Shown here: piece by piece, positions 42,375-51,911 of the stretch
Numbering within the stretch: the first letter of the stretch is position 1
Layout of the letters: the number at the start of each line of letters is the position of its first letter
NCBI GenBank assembly: GCA_964397305.1
Contig: CAYNIP010000021.1
Location: 1 to 64,000 of the forward strand
Origin: JAAUTY01 sp964397305
GTDB lineage: Bacteria; Cyanobacteriota; Cyanobacteriia; Cyanobacteriales; Spirulinaceae
Length of the DNA stretch: 64,000 nt
Direction: 5' to 3'
Position numbers and translations under genes: made by a program
Notes under the pieces: generated by a model
Seen by the model: the letters and a program-made list of their open reading frames with translations, nothing else
Database searches by the model: none
Told to the model about the DNA's origin: nothing

Positions 42375-44960
42375 CTAGAGCCAGTTACCCACGAGCACAA
42401 AGGCAGCCCAGAAGTAGGGATGGCTATAACGCGGTTCCTGCAAGAGCCGGAGCTGGGCCTGACGTAAGGCTTCAGCACGGCTGAGCGTCCTGCCCTGGAG
42501 CTGCTGGTAAAAACTCACCATCAGCTCCGAGGTGGAGGCATCGTTGACAGACCAGAGACTGGCCAAGGTGCTCCGGGCCCCCGAGCGCACGGCAAACCCG
42601 GCGAGACCGAGGGCTGCCCGTTCATCCCCCGAGGCCGTCTGGCAGGCACTGAGGACCAGCAATTCTAGGGGCACATCATTGACCAATTCTCGCTGGCGTA
42701 GGATCGCTGCGAGGGCTTCCACATCCATGGGCCCATCCCAGGTGAGCAGGTAGGTATCTTCACGGCGGGAGCTGAACTGGCCGTGGGTCGCCAAGTGAAT
42801 CGCCGGGGCCGGGAGGCTTTGAATTCGCTGGGCCAGCAGGCTGTGGGTGAAGTCCTCGTTGAGGTAGATATGCGAGGGCATGGTCTGGTGGATGGCGGCC
42901 ACTTCCGCCTCGACGGCGGGCAAATCTGAGTAGCCATGACGCCCTTGGCTGAGGCCACCGGTCAGGGCGCTGAATTGGTATTCTTGGAGCGCTCGCGGCT
43001 CGACCAACTGCAAACCAGGGGTCAGGGCGAGGCTGTAGCGTTCCACCAAGTACTGCTCACCATCGTGCAGGGCGGCCATGGGCACATTGCGGAAGGGCCC
43101 ATCCAGGACAAAGACGAGCGTGCGAATGGGCTGCTTAGCCCCCGTCGCCCCTTGGGGTTGAAAATAGCGCGCTTCGGCTGGCCGGATTACCCAGTCGTAG
43201 ATCTCCTGGGCCAAGGCCTGGTTGCGCCCCGGCGACACCGCCAAATTGAACGAGCGCCGGAAGCGGCGTAGGGTTTGCGTGACCTGCTCCCGGCTGAGGG
43301 GTTGGGAGTAGTGCTCCAGCCGGTAGGAGGTCGCTGGGGGGGCTCCTGGGCCTTGCTTGGCCGCGGCCGGGTCGCCCGTGGCCGTCGGCAGGGAGACGAT
43401 AATTTCCAGTCGGTCGGGTAGGACGATGGGGTAAAGAACCGCTGTTTGGTTATCTCGGGCGGCGACTTCATCCAGCCGCTCGGCCTTGGCCGCCACGCAG
43501 GGCTGGCGGAAGAAATCGTTTAGCTCCTGGATTTGTAGGTCTTCGATCACCTGCTGAGCCCGCTGGAGGTACTGCTGCTGCTGAGGCTCGCTCTTGGGCT
43601 CGGCCTTCAGCAGGAGGCTGATTAGGTTGCGGTAGATCGGTTCCACGTCCTGACGAAAGGAAAACTGAACATCGCCGCCCAGAGTGGTGGTCAAAGCTTG
43701 TAGCAAGTTCACGGCGCGTTGGTTCAGGGCGATCGCCCCCTCCAGATCCCCCTGCTGCTGCCGGATCTGGGCCAACTGTCCCAGCCAGCGGGCTTGGAGT
43801 TCCTGGGACTGGCTGACCACGGCGAGATCAAAGGCTTGCTGAGTGGCCTGCTGGGCGGCGGCCCAGTGGCCTGCCAGTTCGTCCAGACGGCCCTGCCAGC
43901 CGAGGACGTTGGACTGGGCGCGGGGGTCTTGGTGAGCCTGGGCGGTGGCTCGGGCGATCGCCACATGATGAGCGGCTAGATCGCGGTAGGGGGTTTCCGG
44001 CCAGGCCAGGAGCTGCCGGACGAAGCTGAGGCGGCTATAGAGGGTCTGACCCGGGGGCTGGGCGGCCAGTTGGGCAGCAATGGCGGCGATCAGGGGGGCA
44101 AACTCCGACGGCTCCCCGATCTTTTGGAGGATGTCCAATTGATTAAGGCGGGCCTGGAGTAGGGCCGCCTCAATCGGTGGGTTCACCGTCGCCCCTTGCC
44201 CGAGCTGGATCGCGGCATGGTAGTGCTCCTGGGCCGTTTCCCCGTTGCTCAACAGGCCCTCGAGGTTGCCCAGTTGCAGGTGAGCGGCCATCTGGTGGGC
44301 GATCGCCCCTTGGCGCGTCGCGATCGCCAGGCTGCGGGTCAGCAAGACCTGGGAACGGGGCAGGGCATCCCGGGCCTGGAGAGCAAGCCCCCAATAGTAG
44401 AAACTCGCGGCCTGGAGGTTGAGGGGCAGGCGGGGCTCTAGGTCGTCGAGGAGCTGGGTGAACTGGGCCTCGCTCAACCGGTTGGGATCGGCCACGTCGC
44501 CGCAACTGTATTCCGAGAGCCCCAAGGCCTGGAGCACTTGCTCGCAGGCAAGATTGTAGGCTCCCTGGGTGCGGAGTTGGGCGTCGATCTGGTTGAGCTG
44601 GCTTCCGAGCACGCCTTCGGCATCGTTGAGCTGCCGGTAGAGTTGCTCGGCCTGCTTCCAGGCGGCGATCGCGGCAGGGCCCCGACCTTGGGCCTGGTGG
44701 AGGTGGGCTTGGGTGTCGAGGGCCTGGGCCAGGAGGGCCGCCGGGCCGCCGGTTGCTTGCAGGAGTGCTAGGCTCTGGGCGATCGCCTGCTCGGCTTGGG
44801 GATAATCCCCCGCATCTTGGTAAGCCCAGGCCGACCGCAGCCACTGCTGGGCTGGCGGTAGGGTAGGGGACTGTTGGCTCAGGGCGGGGAGCCCAAGGGC
44901 GATCGCCACTAGGGTGGCTACAAACAAGCTCAGAAAGCGTCGCCAGGGAAATCGCGGCAT
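42375..44960 (-). CDS. TPR-CHAT caspase-like protein
   Basis: 861 residues from the ATG at 44960: signal or membrane helix (FLSLFVATLVAIALGLPALS), about ten helical (TPR-like) repeats through roughly residue 500, then a CHAT domain at the C-terminus. The CHAT catalytic dyad is visible as HLATHGQFSS (His) and LVLSACQTASGDE (Cys). CHAT proteins are caspase-like peptidases in bacterial signalling or defence. An exported TPR-CHAT protein of this size is common in filamentous and other cyanobacteria. Role unknown. Confidence 0.88.
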   Translation of the reverse strand: MPRFPWRRFLSLFVATLVAIALGLPALSQQSPTLPPAQQWLRSAWAYQDAGDYPQAEQAIAQSLALLQATGGPAALLAQALDTQAHLHQAQGRGPAAIAAWKQAEQLYRQLNDAEGVLGSQLNQIDAQLRTQGAYNLACEQVLQALGLSEYSCGDVADPNRLSEAQFTQLLDDLEPRLPLNLQAASFYYWGLALQARDALPRSQVLLTRSLAIATRQGAIAHQMAAHLQLGNLEGLLSNGETAQEHYHAAIQLGQGATVNPPIEAALLQARLNQLDILQKIGEPSEFAPLIAAIAAQLAAQPPGQTLYSRLSFVRQLLAWPETPYRDLAAHHVAIARATAQAHQDPRAQSNVLGWQGRLDELAGHWAAAQQATQQAFDLAVVSQSQELQARWLGQLAQIRQQQGDLEGAIALNQRAVNLLQALTTTLGGDVQFSFRQDVEPIYRNLISLLLKAEPKSEPQQQQYLQRAQQVIEDLQIQELNDFFRQPCVAAKAERLDEVAARDNQTAVLYPIVLPDRLEIIVSLPTATGDPAAAKQGPGAPPATSYRLEHYSQPLSREQVTQTLRRFRRSFNLAVSPGRNQALAQEIYDWVIRPAEARYFQPQGATGAKQPIRTLVFVLDGPFRNVPMAALHDGEQYLVERYSLALTPGLQLVEPRALQEYQFSALTGGLSQGRHGYSDLPAVEAEVAAIHQTMPSHIYLNEDFTHSLLAQRIQSLPAPAIHLATHGQFSSRREDTYLLTWDGPMDVEALAAILRQRELVNDVPLELLVLSACQTASGDERAALGLAGFAVRSGARSTLASLWSVNDASTSELMVSFYQQLQGRTLSRAEALRQAQLRLLQEPRYSHPYFWAAFVLVGNWL

Positions 44961-45164
44961 GGGGAGGTTCTTGCTCTGGAGATAGCCTGAGGTTTCTGCA
45001 CGAACACCCTGAGCAGGTGGGCTCATGGCCCGACTCTCTCCCCCATTGTGTCCTGCGGGGCGAGAATGTGCCAGACTTAAAACCCACTGCGCGAAAGTGA
45101 TAAGCTCGCAGCGAGGGGGTCCTCTGGGGAAGTATCCCTGCTTGGCGGCTTTCCTCCTCAGTCC

Positions 45165-45243
45165 CTCTGCCAATCTTGAGAGAGGGACCCCTCGCTCCCC
45201 GACTCCCAGCCTTGGGAGCTGGAGCCGGGGGATGAGGGCCAAC
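45165..45243. repeat. MITE core palindrome upstream of the CDF gene
   Basis: Core palindrome (CTCCCAGCCTTGGGAG flanked by GGGGGATGAGGGCC) lacking intact ends. It lies in the 380-bp gap 44961-45340, which also contains the N-terminal extension of the CHAT ORF frame; no other gene. Confidence 0.5.
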
Positions 45244-45340
45244 GGGAGGCCTCCGCCCTCGGGCAACTGTTGACGCTGGCTAGGCGTCAGGGGCTGAGTC
45301 CGCCAATGGGCGATCGCAACATTTCTGTGCTTCAATCCTC

Positions 45341-46102
45341 ATGCTCAAACTGGGAACGCAAGCGCTACCTCAACCCACCTGCTGGTGTCATGGGTTCCCG
45401 TCGGCGACGGCGGGACAGACACGGCTGCTCGTATGGGTGCTGCTCTTGGGGCTAGGGTTGGCTCTCTTGGAGGTGATCGCCAGCCACCGGAGCCATAGCC
45501 TCGCGCTCTTCGCCGACGCTAGCCACCTCGCCGGAGACGCGATCGCCGTCGGCCTAGCTCTGCTAGCCTCGGTGCTCGCCCGCCACGCCCCTCGGCCCAC
45601 CCAGTCCCAACGCATTACCGCGCTGGCGGCAGGCTGCAATGGCCTGGGCCTGACCCTCATGGCAGTGGCGATCGCCAGCGAGGCTTGGCACCATTTGCAA
45701 GCCCCCGCCACCACGATCCTCAGCGGCCCCATGCTCCTCACGGCCCTCCTAGGCCTGCTCATCAACGGCTTTAACGCTCTCCTGCTCGCCCGCGCCAGTC
45801 GGCAGGATCTCAATCTGCGAGGGGTCTTCTGGCACATCTTGGCCGATGCGGCTAGTGCCAGTGGTACGCTGGTCGCGGCCCTAGCGATTCATTTCTGGGG
45901 CTGGTGCTGGCTGGATGCCCTGCTGGGCTTCGGGGTTGCCACCCTCATGGCGAGTGGCGCCCTGCCGCTGGTGCGCCAAAGTTGGCAGGCCTGGCGCACC
46001 GCCCCCTCACCGCCATCTCTGCAAGCGTTGGGATTTTACGAGCTCGGGCGCACGGATTTGCGCCAGGTCCTGGGCCAGGGAAATCCCGAAACAAAGCGCT
46101 AA
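45341..46102 (+). CDS. Cation diffusion facilitator (zinc/cobalt/cadmium efflux) protein
   Basis: 253 residues, five to six transmembrane helices. The metal-binding motif of helix II is HSLALFADASHLAGDAIA and that of helix V is HILADAASASGTLVA, the HxxxD pair of CDF proteins. The C-terminal cytoplasmic dimerisation domain is short (residues 215-253). Compared with CzcD (about 300) the C-terminal domain is reduced. Probably a divalent metal ion/proton antiporter in the plasma membrane. Confidence 0.82.
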   Translation: MLKLGTQALPQPTCWCHGFPSATAGQTRLLVWVLLLGLGLALLEVIASHRSHSLALFADASHLAGDAIAVGLALLASVLARHAPRPTQSQRITALAAGCNGLGLTLMAVAIASEAWHHLQAPATTILSGPMLLTALLGLLINGFNALLLARASRQDLNLRGVFWHILADAASASGTLVAALAIHFWGWCWLDALLGFGVATLMASGALPLVRQSWQAWRTAPSPPSLQALGFYELGRTDLRQVLGQGNPETKR

Positions 46103-46177
46103 AACCTTCAGGTTCACTATTCTCTGACAAGGGGATTTCTGGGTACACTGGTGGTTAGGTGAAGAATCGAGGGGTCA

Positions 46178-48676
46178 ATGCTGCCACCTGAGTTTCTGCT
46201 CCAGATTGCCAGGGCCTATCAGCTATCCCCTCAGCAACGCGCGATTTTCCTGAGGCGGTTTAGTAGCCATAAGGATGCTAATACCATCGCCACGGAGCTA
46301 CACATTTCTCGCCGCAGCCTTGACCAACGCCTGGTGGAGATCTGCCGCCGCTTCAGTATCGATGGCCGCCAGTTTCACGACAGCGAGGCGTTGTTGGCCT
46401 TCCTGAAGGATCAACACCAGGCCGTGGCCAAGCGCAACGGGACGGCCACAGCTCAGGCGATCGCCGCTGAACCTCTGCTCCCCCCGGAACGCAATGGTCA
46501 CTCGCTCGCTGCCGCTACCATGCCTGATCTGCCGCCCCCCAAGCCGCCCCAACCCCTGACCCAGCTCCACTTTGACGACTTACTCACTGAGCTGCGCGCT
46601 CGCTGTCGCACCCGCGTCCTGGAGCGCTACGCCCGGGCGACCTTGCTCAACGGCCGCTATGCTGAGGCCCACCAGTGGTCTCTCGATGTTTACACCCAAG
46701 CAAAACTGGCGCGGGAGTCCTACTCCCAGATGACCGATCTGCTAGTGGGCTTCGACCAGCAACGCAATTTTGAGCGTTTTGGCCTCGCACCTCAGGGTGA
46801 GCGCCTGCCAGGCCTGGAGGCCGCCGCTCGCTATCCGCGCCTGATGGTGCTGGGACGGCCTGGAGCGGGGAGAAGTACGTTTCTCCGCAGCTTGGCGATC
46901 GCCTGTGCGCGGGGGGAATTTCTCCCCGACAGCTTCCCGGTGCTGCTCGATCTACCCAGTCTCCACCGCGAGGAATTGCCCCCGGAGTTTTCGCTCCAAG
47001 ACCAAGTGCAACTCGAGCTGGGCCTCAGCCATTCTCTCCACGCTGAGCGTGTCCTCGGCTCCGGCAAGATGCTGCTGATTCTAGATGGTGTCGATGAGTT
47101 GCCCGAAAAGTTGCGCCGCCTCGTTCAACACCAGATTCGGGATTTTGTGCTTAGGCATTCTAATGATCGCTTCGTGCTCAGTTGTCACACCCAGCTTACG
47201 GACTACTCATTTCCCACCTTTGAGTATGTCGAAATTGCGGAACTGAGCGATGAGCAGATTACCGATTTCAGCCGGGTTTGGTTCTCCGCATCCATTCCTG
47301 ACCCTGATGAATCTGAACGCCAAACCCAAGCCTTTCTCCTGCGCTTGCGCTCCCCCGAGGCCCAAAAGATCGCAGCCGTCGCCAATACACCGACCTTGTT
47401 GAGTTTTGCCTGCTTTGTCTACAGTGAGTTGCAGATCCTGCCGCTACAACTCTATGACCTCTACGAATACTGCCTGAACTTTCTCCTCGATGTGCCACCA
47501 GCCCTGGATGCTTTGGCGAAGCAAACTGCCTATGAAGAGCTCGACCTCCAGCGCCGCTATGAGTTGATGAGCCATGTAGCGATCGCAACGTTTGAAAAAG
47601 CCCACTTCTTCTTTACCCAGCAAGAACTCGTACAGCGAATTGCCGAATATCTAGCCGTCTGTAGTAATGCTGAAACGTTAACTGGCGAGACACTCCTGCA
47701 CCAAAGTTATGCCATCTTGCGAGCCTTTACCAAGCACTACAAACTACTAGCAGAGCGGGCTCCCCGTCTCTACTCCTTCGTGCATCTAACTGTTCATGAA
47801 TACCTGGTTGAGCGGTCGATTCTTGCCCACTTCCAAGCCGAGAATTTGGACGCTCGCTTCAATAACTTTATCCGTAAACCCTGGCGAGATGTCTTTATCT
47901 CCGCGGTGAATACTCTGCAAACAGCCGATGAGTTGCTATTGCAGATCAAGCGCCGCATTGATGCGATTATTTCAGCCGATAAAAAGCTGCAAATTTTCCT
48001 TTCTTGGGTCAATCAAAAGGCCCTGCTTGCGGATGCCACCTATAAGCCGCCCGCCGTGCGCGCCTTCTACTTTGCCCAGGCCGTGGCGCGTACTTTTGAG
48101 CCTCGCCTTGCCCGACCCCTGGATTTCTCCCATGCCGTCTATCGTGCTCTCAAATCGGACCTGCACGATCGCTCCCTTGCTCGGCGCTTGGACATTGATC
48201 TAGACTATGCCTTCAGCAGTCAGCCTCTGGAGAACTTAGCCTCTGATTTGCTGATTGACACGATCCTCGATTGCCTCTTGGTCACTTACGCTCGAGATCT
48301 GAGTTTGTTTATGACCTTTGCGCGCGATCGCTCTCTCCCTATGGAAAGTGAACTGTCCCAGGCCCTCAACCGCTTCAAGGAACAGTTACCCGATGCTGAG
48401 CACGACGAGGCCGGTTATCAAAAATGGTGGCGCGAGAGTAGCGAAATCTGGACACGGAACCTGCGGTTGACGATTATCACCCACCGTAATATTGGCTATG
48501 ACTGGCAGTTCGATGAGCAACAGCACGCTGCCCTGCGCCAGTATTCAGAAGCCAATCGACTCTTGGTAGACTGTCTCGAAAGCTCCCTGAAAGTGAGTGA
48601 AGATGTACGCGAGGGTATCAAAGCAACCCTCCTCTTACCCATTGCTGAAATTGAGAAGTTCCGACGCGGTATCTAG
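46178..48676 (+). CDS. NACHT-family NTPase with N-terminal HTH
   Basis: 832 residues. N-terminus (1-75) is a helix-turn-helix-like segment (FLRRFSSHKDANTIATELHI with SRRSLDQRLVEICRRF). NACHT module: Walker A GRPGAGRSTFL (about 226-236), Walker B LLILDGVDELPEKL (about 298-311), and HTQLTDYSF-type sensor region. The C-terminal 500 residues are helical with a KPWRDVFISAVNTLQTADEL segment. Bacterial NACHT proteins act in antiphage defence (bNACHT) and in signalling. Function here is unproved. Confidence 0.83.
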   Translation: MLPPEFLLQIARAYQLSPQQRAIFLRRFSSHKDANTIATELHISRRSLDQRLVEICRRFSIDGRQFHDSEALLAFLKDQHQAVAKRNGTATAQAIAAEPLLPPERNGHSLAAATMPDLPPPKPPQPLTQLHFDDLLTELRARCRTRVLERYARATLLNGRYAEAHQWSLDVYTQAKLARESYSQMTDLLVGFDQQRNFERFGLAPQGERLPGLEAAARYPRLMVLGRPGAGRSTFLRSLAIACARGEFLPDSFPVLLDLPSLHREELPPEFSLQDQVQLELGLSHSLHAERVLGSGKMLLILDGVDELPEKLRRLVQHQIRDFVLRHSNDRFVLSCHTQLTDYSFPTFEYVEIAELSDEQITDFSRVWFSASIPDPDESERQTQAFLLRLRSPEAQKIAAVANTPTLLSFACFVYSELQILPLQLYDLYEYCLNFLLDVPPALDALAKQTAYEELDLQRRYELMSHVAIATFEKAHFFFTQQELVQRIAEYLAVCSNAETLTGETLLHQSYAILRAFTKHYKLLAERAPRLYSFVHLTVHEYLVERSILAHFQAENLDARFNNFIRKPWRDVFISAVNTLQTADELLLQIKRRIDAIISADKKLQIFLSWVNQKALLADATYKPPAVRAFYFAQAVARTFEPRLARPLDFSHAVYRALKSDLHDRSLARRLDIDLDYAFSSQPLENLASDLLIDTILDCLLVTYARDLSLFMTFARDRSLPMESELSQALNRFKEQLPDAEHDEAGYQKWWRESSEIWTRNLRLTIITHRNIGYDWQFDEQQHAALRQYSEANRLLVDCLESSLKVSEDVREGIKATLLLPIAEIEKFRRGI

Positions 48677-48678
48677 CG

Positions 48679-49872
48679 TTAGGCAATGCTGCCACGCTTG
48701 CGCGTTTCCTTATAGGACGTGCCGACATTGCGGAGGCCGGCGCGGATCATTTGCTGCTCGAGGAGGGAGAAGAAACGTGCGCGATCGCCCCCCCGCACCA
48801 CTGCTTGGTTGTGCGCTTCTGCCAGGGCCACCGGGTAGCCATAGCCCTTGTAAACTTGCCCTAGCATGATACTCAGGGCTTCCTTCAAGCGCGCGGGGTC
48901 CGCCGCCACCCAAGCTGGGACTTCGATGCGGGCAACTTCCGAGCCGACGTGGACATAGCAGAAGTAAATTCGCAACGGTTCGCCATAGAGGTCGAGGATC
49001 TTCGCGGAACTGCTCCAGAGGGGGCCGCGCTGGCCCGGTTCGAGTTGGCTAGCCCAGAGCACCGTATCCCGCAGGGGATCGATCACCTGGCAAGGGAGGC
49101 GATCGCTCCGATCGCCACAGTGAGCCGCACAATTCGGCGTGTCAAAGGGGCAGGCCTCCAGCCGCAAAAAGTTAGTCGCCTCGCTGCTGCGGGAGGCACT
49201 CAGGTAGCCCAGCAGCGGCACGCCAGCCGTCCGCAGTCGCTCCCAGGCCGTGAGGATGGGCGGCAAGAGGCGATCGCGGGCTTCTCCTGGCAAGCTCTCC
49301 AAAAACCAGTAGATCAACGAACCATCCACCATCGCCAAAATCGGCAGATCCGTGACACGCTCAGAGGCCACCCATTGGCTCGCCAAGTCCGCCAAAACCT
49401 CGGCCTCAGAAACGGTACGCCGATAGCCCATCCATTCTTCAGTCCGAATGCCCCATTGCCGAGAAATATAGAGGTCTTCAGGTTTATAAAAAACTTCCGG
49501 TAAGCTATCGAGGAGGGGATGGCGACCCTGGCCGTAGTGAAGCGCGATGCGGCCGATATTCAGCAAATAGCAATAGGCGATCTCGTGGTGAGAGGGAGAG
49601 ATTTGGGAGCCGTCAGTCGCAAAGACCGTATGTTGCTCTGGGGGCGCGCTCAGGTCATAGCGGGCCTCGAGGGGTTCTAAGGGGCTGGCCGCCGCGAAGA
49701 GGAAGCGATCGCGCCACTGCTGCTGAGCCGTGGTCAGGCGAGGCTGGTGCGTCGCCGCCGCCGCGAGCAAGCCCTGAGCCAGCTCCAAACGCTGGCGGTT
49801 GGCTTTCGCCTCAAGTTGCAGGTGTTTGCCGATCGGGGGCAGTTGGCCGGCGAGCTTGGCGAGGTCGAGCAT
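48679..49872 (-). CDS. NurA-domain nuclease
   Basis: 397 residues. Begins MLDLAKLAGQLPPIGKHLQL, with the active-site signature FATDGSQISPSHHE and the second acidic motif LAMVDGSLIYWFLES, then HVGSEVARIEVPAW, the NurA fold ring. NurA nucleases act with HerA ATPases in DNA end resection; no HerA gene is in the window. Length is normal for cyanobacterial members. Tail-to-tail with the NACHT gene (2-bp gap). Confidence 0.82.
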   Translation of the reverse strand: MLDLAKLAGQLPPIGKHLQLEAKANRQRLELAQGLLAAAATHQPRLTTAQQQWRDRFLFAAASPLEPLEARYDLSAPPEQHTVFATDGSQISPSHHEIAYCYLLNIGRIALHYGQGRHPLLDSLPEVFYKPEDLYISRQWGIRTEEWMGYRRTVSEAEVLADLASQWVASERVTDLPILAMVDGSLIYWFLESLPGEARDRLLPPILTAWERLRTAGVPLLGYLSASRSSEATNFLRLEACPFDTPNCAAHCGDRSDRLPCQVIDPLRDTVLWASQLEPGQRGPLWSSSAKILDLYGEPLRIYFCYVHVGSEVARIEVPAWVAADPARLKEALSIMLGQVYKGYGYPVALAEAHNQAVVRGGDRARFFSLLEQQMIRAGLRNVGTSYKETRKRGSIA

Positions 49873-49998
49873 CAGGGAAATTTAGAGCGGCTCTGCTCAT
49901 TATAGCAGCTACCGTTTCAGATAGCCGGGGTGGGGCGATCGCCAATTCAGCGTGTTAAGATCCATTTGGTAATGCACAGTGGCAAGACGCACACAATC

Positions 49999-50397
49999 AT
50001 GGTCAACAAAATCAGCAAACCCGAGCAAGAGTGGCGCGAAAAATTGACTCCCGAACAGTTCCGCGTCGCTCGCAAAAAGGGAACAGAGCGAGCCTTTACT
50101 GGCGAGTATCACGACAACAAAGCCAAGGGAATTTACAAGTGCGTCTGTTGTGGGACTGAGCTTTTTAGTTCGGAGGCTAAGTTCGACTCGGGCACGGGCT
50201 GGCCTTCCTTCTGGGAACCGATTCAGCCGGATCATGTAGCTTGTGAACAAGACAACAGCCTCTTCATGCGGCGCACCGAGGTTCTCTGTGCCGTCTGTGA
50301 TGCCCACCTCGGCCATGTCTTCAACGACGGGCCGCGCCCCACAGGCCAGCGTTACTGCATCAACTCCGTGTCCCTCCAATTTGAACCCACCAGCTAA
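49999..50397 (+). CDS. msrB: Peptide methionine-(R)-sulfoxide reductase
   Basis: 132 residues from the ATG at 49999 (MVNKISKPEQEWREKLTPEQ). Zinc ligands CVCC and CAVCDAHLGHVF, and the catalytic Cys in RYCINSVSL, are all present. It repairs methionine-R-sulfoxide in proteins, important under photosynthetic oxidative stress. Two upstream in-frame starts (49930, 49972) are less convincing. Confidence 0.93.
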   Translation: MVNKISKPEQEWREKLTPEQFRVARKKGTERAFTGEYHDNKAKGIYKCVCCGTELFSSEAKFDSGTGWPSFWEPIQPDHVACEQDNSLFMRRTEVLCAVCDAHLGHVFNDGPRPTGQRYCINSVSLQFEPTS

Positions 50398-50408
50398 GAT
50401 TGAGGAGG

Positions 50409-50600
50409 AAAGCTCTAGTAGACGGTGGCGTAAATGGCGACAGGATTCGAGCAGCAAGTCGGTTAGGTTGAGGTCCGGGAATCCCGCCGGGACGCTGCGC
50501 GAACGCTAAGCGTCTCCGCAGGGGAGAACCCAACTCAACCGGGAGCCGGACTGGAATCGTAGCTGTTTTTCTGCGGCCGAGTGATAGGTTGGCAGCCCTC
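50409..50600. repeat. 190-bp inverted repeat, left copy
   Basis: About 190 bp with 85-90% identity (by eye) to the reverse complement of 51410-51596. Shared landmarks are GGCGTAAATGGCGACAG, GAATCCCGCCGGGACGC, AAGCGTCTCCGCAG, AACCCAACTCAACCG and TGGAATCGTAGC. It encloses the IS630 fragment. Confidence 0.8.
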
Positions 50601-50639
50601 CCCTCCAAATTCCTTCCCTAGTCCTGAGCCAGAAACCTC

Positions 50640-50704
50640 TAGCCCTCCTTCTCCCAGCTCTGGGAGAAGAAGGGCGAAGGGGGGTTTCTAGAGTGAGATG
50701 CACT
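50640..50704. repeat. MITE family 2 remnant
   Basis: Core CTTCTCCCAGCTCTGGGAG and the right end GAGTGAGATGCACTC are recognisable, the left end is lost. Confidence 0.55.
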
Positions 50705-50728
50705 CTCTTCAATCAGTTCTCAAGAGTC

Positions 50729-51076
50729 ATGAAACCATACCCAGTGAACTTTCGACAAAAAATCATTGACACTTATGAAAGCGAGCCGCTTTCTCAGCGC
50801 CAGTTAGCAAAGCGGTTTGGAGTTACCTTGAGCTTTGTCCAGAAGCTGTTGAAGCAATATCGGACGACCGGAGACATTACACCAAAAGTACGGCAAGCGC
50901 AAACACCCAGTAAGCTCAATCCTGAGCAGCTTGAGAAGCTAGCGCAAATGGTCGCCGAGAAACAGGATGCAACCTTGAAGGAGTTGCGCGAGCGAATCGA
51001 GCAGGAGCTTCATGTCCAAGTAGGCTTAACGACTGTGAGCCGAATGTTGAGGAGGCTCAATCTTCCTCGCAAGTAA
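50729..51076 (+). pseudogene. IS630-family transposase fragment (N-terminal part)
   Basis: 115 residues: MKPYPVNFRQKIIDTYESEP, a helix-turn-helix (LSQRQLAKRFGVTLSFVQKL), linker and a second HTH ending VSRMLRRLNLPRK. This is the DNA-binding part of IS630 transposases; the DDE catalytic part, normally following as a second reading frame, is absent. The downstream 250 bp contain no DDE motif that I could find. Surrounded by inverted 190-bp repeats (50409-50600, 51410-51596). Confidence 0.78.
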
Positions 51077-51098
51077 AACCGTCTATCCAACCCATTAA

Positions 51099-51190
51099 GG
51101 AACGAAAGTTTACGCGGGATGTTGGTGATCCTTAGCTCAGCCCTCACCCCAACCCCTCTCCCAACTTGGAAGCGCGATTGAGGGTGAGGA
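51099..51190. repeat. MITE family 1 fragment
   Basis: Starts GGAACGAAAGTTTACGCGGG (family 1 end, reversed), with the adjoining CTTAGCTCAGCCCTCACC core; no right end. It follows the transposase fragment by 20 bp. Confidence 0.65.
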
Positions 51191-51409
51191 CTGCAACGGG
51201 TTGAGGTTCCCGACCTTAACGCTGTTCTGGGGTATAGTCGTTTCAGTTAAGGATGAGACGGGTCAACCACGAAATCCTTGCCAAGCAAGAATTGCAGCCA
51301 TTTCAGAGAGTCTCAAAATTGTTTGAGACAACTATATGTTTGAAAAGTCGGCTGAAGCCCTTGGGAGGGTTGGCTTGCAGAGAATTGCGAACAGAGGGCT
51401 GAAACTCTA

Positions 51410-51596
51410 ATACTCGGCCGCGGAAAAAAGGCTACGATTCCAGTCAAGCTCTCGGTTGAGTTGGGTTATCTTCTGCGGAGACGCTTGGCGTTCGCGCCGC
51501 GTCCCGGCGGGATTCCCGGGCCTCAACCCAACCTACCTGCTGCTCGAATTCTGTCGCCATTTACGCCGTCGTCTACTAATCAGCTCTCGATTCTGG
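51410..51596. repeat. 190-bp inverted repeat, right copy
   Basis: Reverse-complement match of 50409-50600; contains GCTACGATTCCAGTC, TCAACCCAACCTACCTGC and CGCCATTTACGCCGTCG. Intergenic; no ORF is credible here. Confidence 0.8.
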
Positions 51597-51743
51597 GAAA
51601 CTTCTCAAACCCGCTCTGAAGTGTCTCAAAATTGCTTGCAATGACCCTACCTTGGCTGAACCCTTCCGATAATCAGGCTTGCTGTCACGTTGGTCATTAC
51701 GACTGAAGCACTCCCCAAATCCCTACAGAAAGAAGGGTTGCTT

Positions 51744-51859
51744 GGGTGCATCTCAGTTAGGCAAGTTTACCCACTCTGCGAGAAGCCGCTGCGCGTCTAC
51801 ATCCCCCGGCCCCTTCTCCCAAGTAGGGCGAAGGGGAGTCTCCAAAGTGAGATGCACCC
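51744..51859. repeat. MITE family 2 (116 bp)
   Basis: GGGTGCATCTCAG to TGAGATGCACCC. Next to it AGAAGGGTTGCTT (left) and, one base displaced, AGAAGGGGTGCTT (right) could be a longer, imperfect duplication of the target. Confidence 0.8.
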
Positions 51860-51911
51860 TAGAAGGGGTGCTTGGCTAGGGTGCTGCCCAAACGGAATGC
51901 TCTGGACCTCG

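Noticed and set aside
50693..50728. Upstream extension of the transposase ORF to 50693
   Set aside because: The extra residues come from the end of a MITE remnant; the true IS630 start is the ATG at 50729.
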